Shown here: positions 33,401-47,900 of the stretch, in pieces
How the letters are laid out: each line of letters starts with the position of its first letter
Numbering within the stretch: position 1 is the first letter of the stretch
Assembly: GCA_008694505.1 (NCBI GenBank)
Contig: VZDJ01007755.1
Location: forward strand, 16,904,789-16,968,788
Direction of reading: 5' to 3'
Length of the DNA stretch: 64,000 nt
Origin: Cyanoderma ruficeps
Taxonomy: Eukaryota > Chordata > Aves > Passeriformes > Timaliidae
Made by a program: the position numbers and the translations under genes
Notes under the pieces: model-generated
Seen by the model: only the letters and a program-made list of their open reading frames with translations
Database searches by the model: none
Told to the model about the DNA's origin: nothing

Positions 33401-36400
33401 GTACTTCAAGATACATTACCAATAGAAGGAAAATGGAGATTTCATGGGTCACAAACTACTACCTTTCAGTGCTGCTGTCAGCCTAGTAAAACTCAATCAA
33501 TACACTCTTGCTTTATTTGTCCACTATTAAAACCCCTGCACCCGAATTTCTACAGGGTTTGGGTTTTTTTCTGAAGCAAAAAAACAAATTCAACAACTCT
33601 ACTGACACTCTCTGAACAAAATTCAATGCTCTGATATTCAGTTTGTATATTAAAAACTTACACACGTATAATATAAACATAAATCTTACAGCACTGACAC
33701 CACGGAAAAGCACAAAGGAAGGGCACTGAAACATGTTTGTGTACTTCAGCTTTTTTCTAAAAAAAGCTTTTTTTCTAAAGCTTTCTTCTACTCTTAAGAC
33801 CCAACCCTATAAACCACATATAAGTGACACAACTCTTACCAATCTAAATTCTTCAGACTTGGGTAAACAGATAGACTTGCTCTCAAGGTTAACAATAATA
33901 AGAATAGATTCAATATTAACTATTTTTTTCATGGAAAGAACCCATTTATTTCCAAAGTCTTATTCAGATTTTGCTTTTATCACAGATTTTTTTTTTCTCT
34001 TCCATTCTAAAACAACAGAAATGGAGGAAAATATTTTACGAAAATATAAAAAAACTGTGCATTCTGCCGCTGTAGGTTGAGTCTTAATTAGACTAGAGCG
34101 AAGCTTTAAAAACATTGACACTGTGCTTGTTTTTGTGCAATCTAAATACTGGCCCTAACAAAACTGCAGGACTAATCTGGGAAAAAAAAACCTCCAACCA
34201 ACCCTAATCACTCTATTAATCCCCACTCAAATCCACATGGATACTTAAGTAAGAGGTTGTGGATATAAGATGGAATGGCATCTTACTCAGCATCTGACAT
34301 GCTACTCAACTTAACTCCTCAGAGTCTGAAACGCTTCTTTGCTCCAGAAAAAGAGCCGAAGATGTTTTAAGAATTTATCCTCTTTTGTGCATATGCTTTT
34401 CATATCAGAAAACCCTCTCCAGTATCACTTAGTTTTTTGCAAAAACTGTAATAGAATATTTCTTTGACTATGTCCTTCACTGTCTCACATTTGTAAGATT
34501 GAGCTGAGGGTGTTTATAAACTTCCATTTTCTCCTAGTGTGCTTGCAAAAATTTACGATTCCAGCTGCAGCCTCATTAGCAAAACACTTCAACTTCCCTA
34601 CATGAGCCAACATTTGCTATTTTAATAGTTAAGCGTTTCCACGAAGGCAGAGGTTTGTCTCTTATTACCACATCCCCTATTACCAAGAACAAGTTTTGTA
34701 TAATATATATTGCAATAAAGAAGTTTTGAGTATTTGTGTAGCCATCTATTTTTTTCCATACTTATTTACAGCTCCTGAGAAAATCCCAAATGGACACACT
34801 GATCAATAGGATTTGGTACTTCTATTTCAAGCAAAGTGAATGTCAGCACACCACAGCCAGGTAAACCAACTTTAGAAACTGAAGTCCAAGCAGACAGAAC
34901 AAAAATACCATAAGACAGAAAAAAGAATCTGTAAAAACAAAACACCAATAAGAAATATCCTGCGGATTCATTAGCAACCAGGGTGGCAGGCTTTCCTCTA
35001 ATTCCCTTTAAAAGCCCATGACTACCTGCAGAGCCTGGGAGTGCAAATCACATTAGTGGAGCCACCAGATGACCAAAGAAAGCACTGGAGGCCTGGTGAA
35101 ACCAGTAAACAAAAGGCAGCATTCCAGCTGAATGCCGCTGCTAGAGTCAGCATTGTAAGATGCTTGGATCTGATAACCCAAAAACCAGATTAGCTGCAGG
35201 CAACAAAAGAGTAAAATGAGAAACAAAGGGGTCATTTTGACACATGAAGAAATCATTTCCATTAAACCATCTTGAGTTTACTGTGTAGTTATAAAAACTG
35301 CTCCTACATGAAGTGACATTTGAAGCAATGAAGCTGTGACAGTGCAGTGTCTTGGAAAAGCTCCTGAAATAACACATCCGTGAACACCATATAATTTAAA
35401 GAGGCAAACTGGCCTCTGAATCTTTATGACATTTTAAAGGTCTAATAATGATTTTTGAATCTGTTGTACAGATTTCAGTTAGAAGACTTAACACATATGG
35501 CTGTTCCTTTCATATACTAAGGAAAAGATTCATTAGTTTTATCTGTATTTAAAAGTCTACTGAAGAGAATGCACATACCACAATATTCTCATGCAATTAT
35601 ACAAGAAAGCTGCCTTCTCTCCCCAGTCCCCATTTCCTCACATGAGTGTCTCTCTCACTGTCAACACAGGAAAGAATCATATTATATTCCTTATCAGAAG
35701 CTTAAAACAGGATCTTTATCCTGAAAAAAGCCCAGGCACACTATAATCACAAGGTCCAAACTGCAAAACTCAAACACAAAAACCTGTAAGAATATGCAGA
35801 CACCAGAGAGAGAGAGAAGTCAAAACCTTCCAGGGTAAAATTGGAAAATTTGCCACTATTTTTTCTTATACAATTAAGAATTCTATACACTCCAAGCCAC
35901 AACAAGTCTTTTTCTTTCTTCACGAGATGGTAAATCGTCCTGCTATGAAATATTCACGAGCTAGAAGAAATTTCTGAGGAGCACTGTGATATACAGAGAA
36001 CATTTCAGCCTGCTAGCTTTGCTCTCTGCATCTCTTGTTGCTAGCACACAACATAGAAACCTGATAGACGGTGAGGGAACAAGCCTTCCTGGAACACCAC
36101 ATCTCCTCCCTGGGTTTTGAACACATACAGCAACTAAACCTGTTAGCACCAGTAAGGATGGGATCTCATATATGAAGCCTATCTATCCACAGCCAACTGA
36201 TTCCTCTCAGTGACAAATGCAGAGAAAACAGACCCAGAAAAGCATCTCAGCAGAGTCTGGTGGGTACAGCATAAAACAACAACCTGCAGCTGTGTCCAGA
36301 CAAATATACGGTATGCATTGACCTGGAAATCCGGCTATCGAGGCACAGTGAAAGGCTTCTCAGAAAAAGTTTTGCAAACACCTTCTGCTACTTGGTGATT

Positions 36401-39400
36401 TTTTCAAAATACTTAGCCATTAAACAGATCTGAAAGGGAAAGATGTAATGCAGGCCTCTAATTATAGAATATGGCCATCTTGTGGGACATCTGTGCCAAC
36501 AGAGATCAGAGCTCAAAAGACCAATGGTATGGAGTAGATACTGTGAACCAGGTTTTTCCCTGGTTCCAAACCAGTCTGCTCTGGAGTACTACCATGGTAT
36601 CCACGCTGCTTCTAGTATTTTTGCCACATATATGACCCAAGAGAAGAAGGTGGATGGGCAGAAGACAGAGAGAGTAGAAGCCCCTCTCCTCTTACTGTTC
36701 TTTTAAAGATATATTCTTATCCAAAACAGCACCCAGGCATAAACACGCCTTTATAAATCCACAGAAGGAAACGTGAAAGGTGTGAAGAACGGAGTCAAGA
36801 AGAAATGAGATTTCAAAAAGAAATATGACTTGTGGCCAAAATGTGCACACATATGTGCTGTAGAAATCTAGGTGGAGGGGAAACACAAGTTACTGTTGTA
36901 CATCTGGCTCATCTTGAACTTTATGCTGAGGAGATTCAGCCTATCACCGTTCAAAGAAACTTGTGTTTATATTTATAGCCATCAGCCAGTCTGAATACAA
37001 AGATGGATGCAGCTAGTAATCACATAAAATCATCCACTTTAACACAGTTGGCCTTTGTACTACAAAGAGAAAAAACATGCTTGGTACTCAGGAACAGTTA
37101 GATTACAATTAGTGATTTTACACAGTATCTTTCTAATAACATGTCAGAGCACTCTAAACAAAGAAGCTAATCAGTTCAGAATATCAAAAAAACCCTTTAA
37201 ATATTTAATACAAGCATTTCAATTACAAATGGCTTTCCCAAGCAAGGCTGTTTTATTTCAAGTTGTGTTGCCCAAGGTCTCCCATCACTAAGATATTCCA
37301 GAAAAACAGAAACTCCATCAGGGCTTGCTGTTTAGCTTCTGTTTCTTGTGCAGAAACACTGAGCATGGCCAGACCTTCCTAAAAATGCTAATGTTAAAAG
37401 TTTTCCTCTCTTTGAGGAATTTGAGTTATTTCTACATAGAGGCAAGCACCTGACTCTCAGGTCTTCCTCTAGCTGGGAATGTCATGGACCCAGTTCTGGG
37501 CAGCTGACTGAACAGCTGGGAGGTAGAAGAAACTGGTTTCTTGCTCCTAAGGTCATTCAACAGAGCTGGCACAAGGTCTCTAGAAAGACTCCACATACAC
37601 AGAAAAATGGATGGGCTCCTTACAGACCTGATAGGAAAACCACAAAGAGACCAGGGTATCTTCACTGCTCATGCTGATCTACATCCTCTATGACTGTAGT
37701 TTGAGTCTGCATCTTTTCTCACATCAAAACTGCTTTTGTTGAGAAGCTCTCTATACGAAGACTTGCACAATGCCCAGAGAGTTTCCTTGAGCACATTTTT
37801 GGACCACAAATATCGGACATTAGAATAGTTATCCCAGTAGAGTAGAAACCATTCATAGAGAAATTGTGTCTAATCCAGACACTGCTTGCCATGCTAGAAG
37901 TCCAGGAATATTTATGAAAGTGGCTATTGAAGCATTCTGCTTCAAGGTGGGAAGAGAAACCAAGCTGCTCTTTGAACAATTAAAACAGAAATCCAGCATA
38001 GAGAAAGAGACACGTGAAAGATGCAGGACTGGGAAAGAATACTGCTCTGCATTCACAAGGATAAGAGATTTGCTATTGCTTTTACTCAGTTCTTCCACAT
38101 CTGCAGCGCTCTGGCGTGAAGTGAAAAAAAAAAAAAAAGCCTTTCAGAAATAAGAATTTCATAAGAAAAGTAAATAGAAAGAGAATACCTTGTTCTGTCT
38201 CACACACACTGAAGTAGAGAGATCTCATGAAGACTCAGGAAGAAAGAAAAGAACATTCTACCTTTGAAGTACAGGAGGGGGCAAAAGATAGAAACCGTGC
38301 TAAGGAACTCTCTCTTCTTGTGATTACAAATCTGAGAGTCTGATGAAGGTCGGCTAAGGAGGATAATGGCATTTTCTTTTCACGACATCATAACCAACTT
38401 ACACTGAGCTTTTCTGAATGGAGCTGATTTTCCTGTAAACTGGTACAGGGCTCTATTTTTGTCAGACCTTCTTTAGAAACTATCTCAAAATGAAAAACCC
38501 ATACAGAAAGATTCGGAAAATGACATTCATATTCCCACCAGTGGATTATAACACAATAATCACAAGTGTATAACAAAACATATATTAAAAAAATCTAATC
38601 ATCTCTACAGCTCTGATTTGCTCTGAAATGGAAGTCCCCCATCTGTCCCTCTCTTCTTTCAAAGAAGTCTCCATTTCTGCTAAATGTATTGGTTTTCAAG
38701 GCCATACTCACACCCCAATGTATAAAAAAACCAAAATGCTTTGATGGAGTGAAAAAGAATCTTTCCACAGGATTCAAAAGGAGGACAAATTTTTTTGCTC
38801 CTCACTTAAATCTACTGTTATTGTACAGGCATTTTCAGATGGCAAGTAGTGTAAAAGCTGTACAGGAAAAAAAAAATACTGGCTTCAATCCCTGTCACCC
38901 TTGAAATTCCTAATGTGACAACAAGCAGTACTTCCCCACCATATCCTACACGCTTCTGATGCCTTCCAGAAAGCCTTTTTTATCTGATGCTGTGAACAGA
39001 CTCCTGCTGCAGATCTGAATGCCAGGGACTGAAAGTACTGTACAAATGACAGAGAGCTGGGGAAAATGAGTGGTTGAGTATAGAAAGAAACAGGAAATCA
39101 ATTCTCAGAAATTCTATCTTTGCTTCAGTGCTTTTGTTTGGCCTCCTCCTCCCACACCTGCTCTCTGTCCCTTTCCAGCTTTCTATTTTACCAGCTCTTT
39201 TCCTTGCTACCCACTAGTAAAGGAAGCAAAATTCACCAAAATCATCTTTCCCCTGGTGGTGCATTATGTGACTGTCTTAAGAGTACTGTCTGGTTTACCC
39301 TGGCCTAGGTTAGGCTGTCATCTAAAAACGCAGCAATTCTTTCTTTCAGCCTTTTCTGCTTCCCCAAGTATCAATTCTCATCCCATCTAATGACAGGGTT

Positions 39401-41605
39401 TAAGAGAAGCACATTTTTCTCATGGAAACTCCGAGAAAGCAACAGAAGGATGAAAATTACAACATATGAAGAATAAACAGACAGATTTTTTTAAAAAGCA
39501 GGGGCCAGATAACAATTCCAGATAAGATTTAAATAAACATACGTGGGAGGTAGCAGGAAAGGCAGTTGGTTCCTCATGCTCAGACGCACACAGGTAATGA
39601 CCTCTGTCTCTTGCTCTCCCAAAGCTAACAATGCTGGTTATTGCACTCCTCCAGTGAGCTCTGGAAAGGATCCAGTGCACTACTGATTACATTTCATCCA
39701 CAGTTAGTTTAACCTTTGAAACATGACAGTCAGTGGCAGTGAGCAGGCCAGCACATAAGGTCAGCTCAACCTTGCTGGCCCCAGCATTCTCCCAGTGTTT
39801 GCACAGAAAACAACCTAGTGATCAGGGATTCCTACCCTGAATACAAAAGACCCAAGAGGGACTGTGCCAGAATGCTGAATTTATTGCAAGGTGTCATTCA
39901 TGGCCATTGATCTGTCAAGACAGAAAAATACAGGTCCTCCTCTTTCAAAAAACCAAAATAGTACCTGACAGAAATAGTCTCATTTAGGAAGGCAGAGATG
40001 TGACTGATCTACTGTCAGGTACCAGGCAAATGTTGCACATTACTTCTCCAAGAATAGAAAGGAAAAAAAAATACTGAAGAGAAAATAAGTACACTCTGAA
40101 ATAATGGTGAGACAACTAGGTCAGCAAGTACAACAGGAACACTTTGTGCTCAAAGGAAAGCTAAAAAACCAATTCGTGTTGAATTGCCCATTTTTCTCAA
40201 GTTACTTCCTTTCCAGAACACCCTCTTTTGAAGCTCACTTTGTATCTGCTGTACACCCAATTTTAAAATGAAAAAACCAGCATCTTAAATTACCTCGAAT
40301 TTCTACAGGAAAGTACAGGATTCAGCAAGATCAGATACCTTATCTCTTTCTAAATATTATTTCTACATTTTAACAAAGCCCTTAGTCTTGGAAAAACATA
40401 TGCAAAGGGAGAACAACAAAGATAATTCCTGGCTTCAAAAAGCTACCAGTTAATTATTTAGAATTTATCACATTTTCCTTAGGGATATATTTAAAAGCAT
40501 TTTTAAGGCATTAAAATGGGAAAAAAATCAGTTTTCCTCAGGAACAACAGCCCTCTAATATAATAACAGGGATGAGGATTTTTTTTTAGACATGCTTAAC
40601 TATCTCTTGGAGCATGTACACTTGGATTTTTCATTATTTGTATGTTTGTGTGGATAGCTCAGGGACCACAGGCTTTTCAAGAGCCAGTAGGAGGTGAAGA
40701 AAAGGTCATTTCAGCAGGATTCATTTTCTCTTAAATTCTCTGAGAAATGCTGCTACAAAGAGGCAAAAACAAATCCATCGCCTCTTCCTGCCGTTATTAG
40801 CATGTCCTAAGGTTCTCTCAGCTATAATACAGCAATATTTTTGGTTATACCCCATTACCTTTTCATCCTCCTCTAACACGAGTTTTAACACAAATGCTGG
40901 CAAACAGACCTGCTAAGAGCAAGAGCTGGACTTCACCTCCAGCTGCCCCTTCCAGCAGCACTTCAGCACTGCCATGAGCAATCCGCTCGCCCACGAGCTA
41001 CATCTGTTGCTGCTCCAGAGGCAAGGCCTCCCCTCTGCTTCCATTCACACCGCTGCAAATCCCCATCATTAGGGACAAAGTGGAAACCTTGCCCCTGGAT
41101 TTTCCTGGAGGCAAATCCAGGGTCCTTCCAAGTAGGCAGAAAGCTGTGTGGGCTTGCATAAAGGAACAGCTGTGCATCAAAGTTTACTGTGCTGAAGTAA
41201 TGTTAATTCTTGTATTTAGAGTTGGAAAGAGGATGATGCTTTAAAAGCTCACATCCAAAACAGAGCCTTTGGAAAATCCCGAGCCTTGTTCCCTGAACTG
41301 ACTTCCCCCCAACTCCTCACACCTCCTCTCCCCCACAAGTCTCTAAAATGGCCTGCACCAAAGTATGTAGGTAAAGCACAACATGCTTTTCCAATAGTTT
41401 GTGCTACCTTGGAGCTGGCAGTATATATACTGGGAAAGATGCTGCCTGACCTACAGATTGGCTACTTCCCCAAGCATCCACATGAGACAACAGGCCACAC
41501 AAAGGAGGAATACAGTTACCCCCAGTACAGAGAAGTGGGTGCTTGGAATACATTGGATAACAGGAAAATCCAATTCCAGAGAGTAGTACCACAGAGCAGA
41601 GATGT
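30441..41605 (-). other. GREB1L: Upstream GREB1L intron, segment 30.4-41.6 kb
   Basis: AT-rich intron without recognisable exons, RNA genes or transposons. It has short A/T runs, a short GT dinucleotide run near 32985, AG repeats near 35806-35817, an A/T inverted repeat with AAGCTT sites near 33748-33768, and one TCAAGGTCA site at 32593-32601 on the minus strand. No open frame resembles a known protein. Confidence 0.65.
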
Positions 41606-41876
41606 TTAGGCAGCTCTCCTGATAGCAGCAAGGTCAGGTGAGAACCAGGGTGAAAAAAAAGCCCTTCCCATAGCAGGGCTGGTGCCAGCACAGCAATTGG
41701 CCACCTCTGGCTTGGAGAAGGCTCTTCCACTCTGGCTCAGGAGCTGTCTGGGCGGGCTCCATGCAGCTACACTTCCATTCTTGCAGCCGAAATGTCTCAG
41801 TATATGCAAAAGCACTACACAAATGAGATGGTGCCAGAGAGCAGGGACCCAACAAGGCTCACCAATGCTGGGCTGG

Positions 41877-41917
41877 CCCTGGATCAAAGTCAGCTTCCCC
41901 TGGATCAAGGTCAGCTT
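41877..41917 (+). repeat. Two-copy 21-bp tandem duplication
   Basis: CCCTGGATCAAAGTCAGCTT at 41877-41896 is repeated at 41898-41917 with one A-to-G change. The change turns TCAAAGTCA into TCAAGGTCA, a perfect SF-1/ERR-type extended half-site, in the second copy. Confidence 0.85.
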
Positions 41918-44900
41918 GTGCCCCATTAGGCACTGGGGTGGACATCTCAATAACAAGGGGACACAAGGGGCAGATAAGGGAGAGAAAAAACCCTCATGGT
42001 TTGGGGGTTCTTTTGAGGGCCTTGGAAAAAAAGATAAAGATTTTAGGTCTAACACTATAGAGACAAAAAAAAACCCCAAAACAAACCCAAAACGAAACAA
42101 AACATTGGCAGAGAAGTGCAAAAAGAAAGGTAACACAATCAAGGTGAAACTCAGAAAACAACTGCCACACAGACCAGGCATAAGAAAACATCTGTGCAGT
42201 GTAATGAACATGGTCCTGATGCGGTGAAGGTGGAAGCTTGGACCGTGGTATTTCCCTCTCCAAATGAAGAGGTAGTACTGCTAGGTCACAGACCTTACAC
42301 AGGACACAGCCATGTTATGGGTGTCCCATGCATCGTGGCAAGGAAAAGAAACGTGACAGAGGAGCAGGAGCTAAACGTCCTGGAGGAGATGCCAGGGAGA
42401 GAGGCCAAGATATCACAAGGTATCAGCTCCAGCCCAGGGAAACCAATGATTCACTTTACGGCCTGAAAGCACTTCCCGCCAAAGTTCACACAGGAAGATA
42501 ATGTCCCCCTCAAATGAATTTATGCAGGTGGCAGTTCACTGGTCAGAGGTTTAAAAGAGCCAGTTCCATTTTAAAATGAGAACACTTGAGCTCCTCAGCA
42601 GACAAGAACAAACAGAAAGCCAGTATCTATATGTGAGCAGTTTTTGCTCATGCCTGTTGTCTGATTTTAGTGGGAATTTACACCATCAGACCTACACAGG
42701 CCTGATGGTCCAAAAAGGCACATTATTATATCCATTAAATCTCATACCAAGTCCATAGTTCTCAAAAGATGTTCCTGCAACGTAACTTCTGAATTAAAAA
42801 TAAACACTCCAAAATGGATAACTGCTAAAATAATGTGAACCTGGATGCTTCAAGAAAAAAAGCACTTGTAAGGCTATTAACATTTTTTCTCTTGATTTAG
42901 ATTAAATCCCCACTTTACTGATGCTAAGCCTCAGCAAGACGTAAAAAAAAAAAAGACTGCTTCAGAAAGTATTCCTTGCCAGTCTATTAGCCAGTTTCCT
43001 GTGTCTTTCTCACATGAACTTGTAATCCTTGATAAGATTTACACACGTAAAAATAAGGTTTTAAGATGAAAATCACCATTACCTCTACATAAAAACACTG
43101 CGGCATGTCAGGCATCTGATACAGTAGACCAAGCACAGTGGCAGAAGGATGTAAAACAAAACATTTCATTTCACTACCACTGAAACCAGCTACTGAAACT
43201 TGCTCATTGATTTTCCTTCATTAAAAAATAACTGATTGTAGAAGAAGTGTTGCTTGGCAGGATCAAAGCCTATCCTACAGGAAACACACACACAAAGCAT
43301 TTGGAAATGAGGGTTAATTTGGCATGCAATTTAACAGCATTAGCCTTTATCGGCAGCATTTCAAGGTCAGGCACAGCCATGTTTAAAAAGGTTTGGTTTT
43401 GTTACAGTTTCAACTACAGCATACTAGAGTTCAAAATATCTTAAACCAAAACTAATAAAGTGATGTGGCTCTTTAACTCTCCCTTTTATTAACTCAGGAC
43501 TTGACACTTTCAAGAAAAAAAACCCAAAACTATATCAAATTAGCAGATTACAAAAAATGCTCTTCCTCATCTGAGCATGGGATTAAGTGAGACAGATTAG
43601 GCCAGATGGAAGGAGTCCTTTTATTGAACTAGTTTGTTAAAAATTTAAAGAGCTTTTGAAGATTCTTTTTTAATATATCAAGCAACTTAGTAAAAATGAC
43701 CTCATATTTCAAGTAGTGAATTTCTTCAAGTCTACGATTTAGATTGATTCTAAGAAAAGCCCACACTTTTTCTTTTTTACCAAAATCTAATCTGCTCAGA
43801 ATAAAAGCTAGCACATTTTATTTATTCCCAAAAATATTAATTCAAAATGTAAGGTCATTCAGTTTTTCTAATACTTTACATTCAATTTATTCAAAGACAT
43901 ACAAAAGGATGATGGATAAAAGAAAACACAAAGCAGGTTTGCTCAGCTCCAATATGAAATACTCCAAACACTTACTGGAGATTTTCCCTTTCACTGATTT
44001 ATAAACTCAAAAAACTAGTGAGTGGCTGAACGTTTTCACATTTACTGTTATGCTGTGGAAAATTTTCTGCATCTTTTTGTTGAAAGCGTGTTCTATGTAA
44101 AGAATCCCAACCACCCATAACGCTGACAGACTTTAACAGCGGTTGGCAACAAATGTTTCATGAGATCAAGTCCATACAGCACTCGAAACAAACACTTTGA
44201 TTAATCAATTACTGGCAGAACTTCACAGTACTGTGCATGTGTGCCTAAGAGCTTTACAAACGCTTACAGGACAGTGATGTTAGGGGGCTGAAATCTCTTA
44301 AGCCTCTTTCTTTGCCATAGTTCAGAAGAATGCCACCCCATTACACCAAAACCAGCACGGAAAACAGCCACTCTCTCCTCTTGCATGAGCATAATTAATC
44401 TTCTGACACCTTGACAAAGCAGCTTGTTGATAGTCAAAGAAAGGATTTTTCTGATTTCCTCCCAAGACAGGAGATGGTCTTTATCCATCATCCCTTCTTC
44501 CTGATCTCTTCTTCCAGAGTCCTCCCATCAGCAGAACTGTCTATCAGAGCAGACAGCAGGAGGGAGAGGTCTGACTGATTGATAGGGCACCAGTGCTCGA
44601 CAGTGCTATTTAAGTGCAGGAACCTATTGTTAGAATCTTACTTTACAGCAGTTAAACAAATATAATGGCAACCAATTCAACCATTGTGCCACTAGAGTCA
44701 GCTCAAGCTAGTAAGTAAAGTTAGCTAATTACGCTGATCTGATTTAAAATCCAGACAAATTGTAGAGACAGTCAGCATTACTGTGCACTGAAAAAGTAGA
44801 AATTGTAAAGAAAAAAAGCTTTGCACAGACTATGCTTTCTGAATGGAATTACAGTTCCTTCTCACTCTCCCTTGTGAGCAGGATCATACACTTTCCTTCT

Positions 44901-47900
44901 CTCCCTGGGCCAACCAGGTATTCCTAATAATCAAAATCATTTTTCTTATAAGGCAGTTGAAATTTTTTCTCTTCCCTTACTTACCCCAAGTTCTAACATA
45001 CCCTACTGTCAAGATTGTGAGGAATTACAGTTTTTAAGGGGAAAACATTATACAATGGCTCCTAAAAGGGGGAATACCATATACTACAAAATACACCAAA
45101 CCCCACACTAGTAACATATCTTTGAGGATACTGATTTGGTGTAATCAAAGTACAGGAGTCCTGATATAAAGAAGATTCTGCACGCTTGTCACAAACAGAT
45201 ACTTAATATATAAATCACTGTGCTTGTACTGTGTAGAAATAGACATTTTTCTTATATACATATTTATATCTATTTTGTAGTTTCCCTCCACGCATCTCCC
45301 TTACCTTCCCAAAAAGATAAGCAAAATATTTGGCCATAATTATATGTTCACTTAATTATTTTCTATATTTACATAAAGGGTGGATATTGTGTTAATCATA
45401 CCTTTTACAAACTTTTAATTCTTTGATAATTGCTGGTGACAGAGAAAACCAGCCCAGGTCAGAGAGCACCAGGGCATGGCACTCTGTGAACTGCTGCCAG
45501 CCAGGGCAAGTCCAACTCACTTCTCGGCAATCTATTTCAAATATAAATCAGGCCACGATCTGCATCTCACCAATGTTACCACCAAGGCAGAGGTATATAA
45601 GAGCCAGTGTTTTCTTACTGAAGTTGCCAAGAAAAAGACCTTCATCTGGGTCAGAGGAACTTGCTAACTCCTGGGCTTAGCTACACCACTCTGACCTTGA
45701 CTGTTCCATGCAGAACTTACCGTTCCATAAAAATAGCTGCCTGTGCTATCTGGCCCAGACCAGTTCTCCAAGCAATCTTCTTTCATCCATTTACACCAGA
45801 ACAACTACCACTATTTATCATTGTGAGTAAAATTAGCCATTCAAAAAGTGAACATGATGTTCTTGCCATGAACTACATGAAATTTCATGGGATACCAACC
45901 AGGCTGGAGCACTTAAATATTGTTTACGTCAGAGCAAGTGTAAAAAATTACATGTTCTTTCTCTCAAGAATACTGTAAGCCACAACCCAGAGGAAGAACT
46001 CCCTGTCTCTTCACTGGCATTTTATGCTTGCAGACGTTGAGGCAACAATAGGAACAACCACCTGCAATCTCCTACTTTTCCTTATGTATTTTCCCCATCT
46101 GGGTTCCGGAATCAACAGACACCTCTAGGTCCTTGTGCCAACAGGATAGATGAAGCAGAGATGGGGAATACTGGCATGGGTGAAGAGACCATCCAAATCC
46201 AAAGACCTGTGGTTAAATGCAGGGAGGATGCCAACTGGGAGGCAAAAGGGACAGGTAGAAAAAGCAAGGTGGTCTCTGCTGCATGTTGCTAAAGAAGAAA
46301 GGGGACTTTCTACACTGGAAGGGACTAGGTTGGAATTGATGAGACAGAGCAGCAAGGCCAGGCAATCTAAACCCAGAGGAAAGGCAAACCTGAACAAAGG
46401 GCTGTGGAACACAAGCCTATGGAAAACAAAAGGAATATTGGAACTTCAGGGCCCAAAATTTGAGGTTATTCTCTAATCCAAATATCAAACTCTACTATAT
46501 GCAGATTGTCATATAAAGGATGTGAAAATACAAGTAAGACCGTCTCCTTTCTTCTCCATTCCTCCTACTATGAGCTACCAAAAAAGCTGCCTTCCTTCAT
46601 ACCCAAGCCATCTTTTTTGCCTCAGAAATAATAATGCTTTTTTCTGGATTGCAGTCCTGCCTTTTATCTTAAAACTGGAAATGCCAAGTTAAACTAGAGG
46701 AGGAAAAAACATTGATCAGTAAATGATAAGTTGCAGCTTTAAAAATGCCCAGGACAGGCAAAGGTGAATTCCCCCGAGTAGAGGAGATCACAGAGCTTTC
46801 TGTCCATAAAAGCTCTCTCCACCTCAGCTGAACACTTCCTCTCTCTGTTGTCAAGTCAGTGGCAAAAATTTATCAAGTGTTACTGCCACAGTATAGAGTA
46901 TTACTGGATCACAGGAACTGGATGAGGGCATCACCAGAGAACTGCAAAGGGTTATTTTCAAGGAGACGCCAACTATGCAAGAATCACTAGCATTGTACAT
47001 CTAACAGGTCTGTATTCCCTTTCCTATCTGCAAAACCCAAAAGCAAGCTGAATGGCTGTCAGTCAGAGGTCAAGTTTAGCAACAAATACAACAATTCCAG
47101 TATCTGACTTATTAATTTTGCATTACATGCCTGAAAGCAAAGGAGTAGTTCTCCCCCAGTGGTGGAATGGGAGAGCACTGGGACCTGCAGCAGCCCCTAC
47201 AAAGATAAGACATGCCTTTGAGTCTGTTTCTTTTGTTAACAAAGCACTGAGCTGACTTACAGCCCTGGCTAGGCTGTATCTTCCCAGCACAGCAGAGCAA
47301 AGATATCTGGAGGGAGGAGGCAGCTCAAGAAGCAGAAAGAGCCCACCCACAGCTGCAGGCAGCTTTGTGGGCATCATGTTCTGAGCAGTGGACTGGATAG
47401 CTCACATGGAGCTCCTTGCTGTCCTGGGGTCAGTGTCTATCCAAATCAAACCTTTCTCCAAACAGTCACATTTGGGTACCTTTGCACTGCACTGAAAAAA
47501 ACATATGAAGGAATACCATGTTTGTGGGTTTTCTGTATGATGATAGAATGGATTAGGACATTTACAATCTGTAAATTCCTTATAGCAAATTGCTACTTTA
47601 AAAGCAGGGAGTGCATTTGTTACTGGTGGTATCCCCCGTATATATTAAGGAGGAGATTGCTAGCATATGCACATTCATTTAAAGCAAATTCATGGAGCAG
47701 AGCTGTGGATGCTTTTGTGTTGGAAGTAATAGTCACAAGAGTAAGTACCAAACATTTTCCTCCCCATGCTAAATACCCCTTGGGCATTTAGGTATCAGCT
47801 AGCAGAGTTTGAATGCGAGGTTCTCTTCACTAGAAACACAGAATTCCTTTGGAAAGATGAGGCCAAAAGGCACTTGGGCAATGAATTCATCCTAGTGAAG

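Noticed and set aside
42279..42294. Estrogen-response-like AGGTCACAGACCTT
   Set aside because: The second half lacks the TGACC order of an ERE (GGTCAnnnTGACC), so it is not a valid palindrome.
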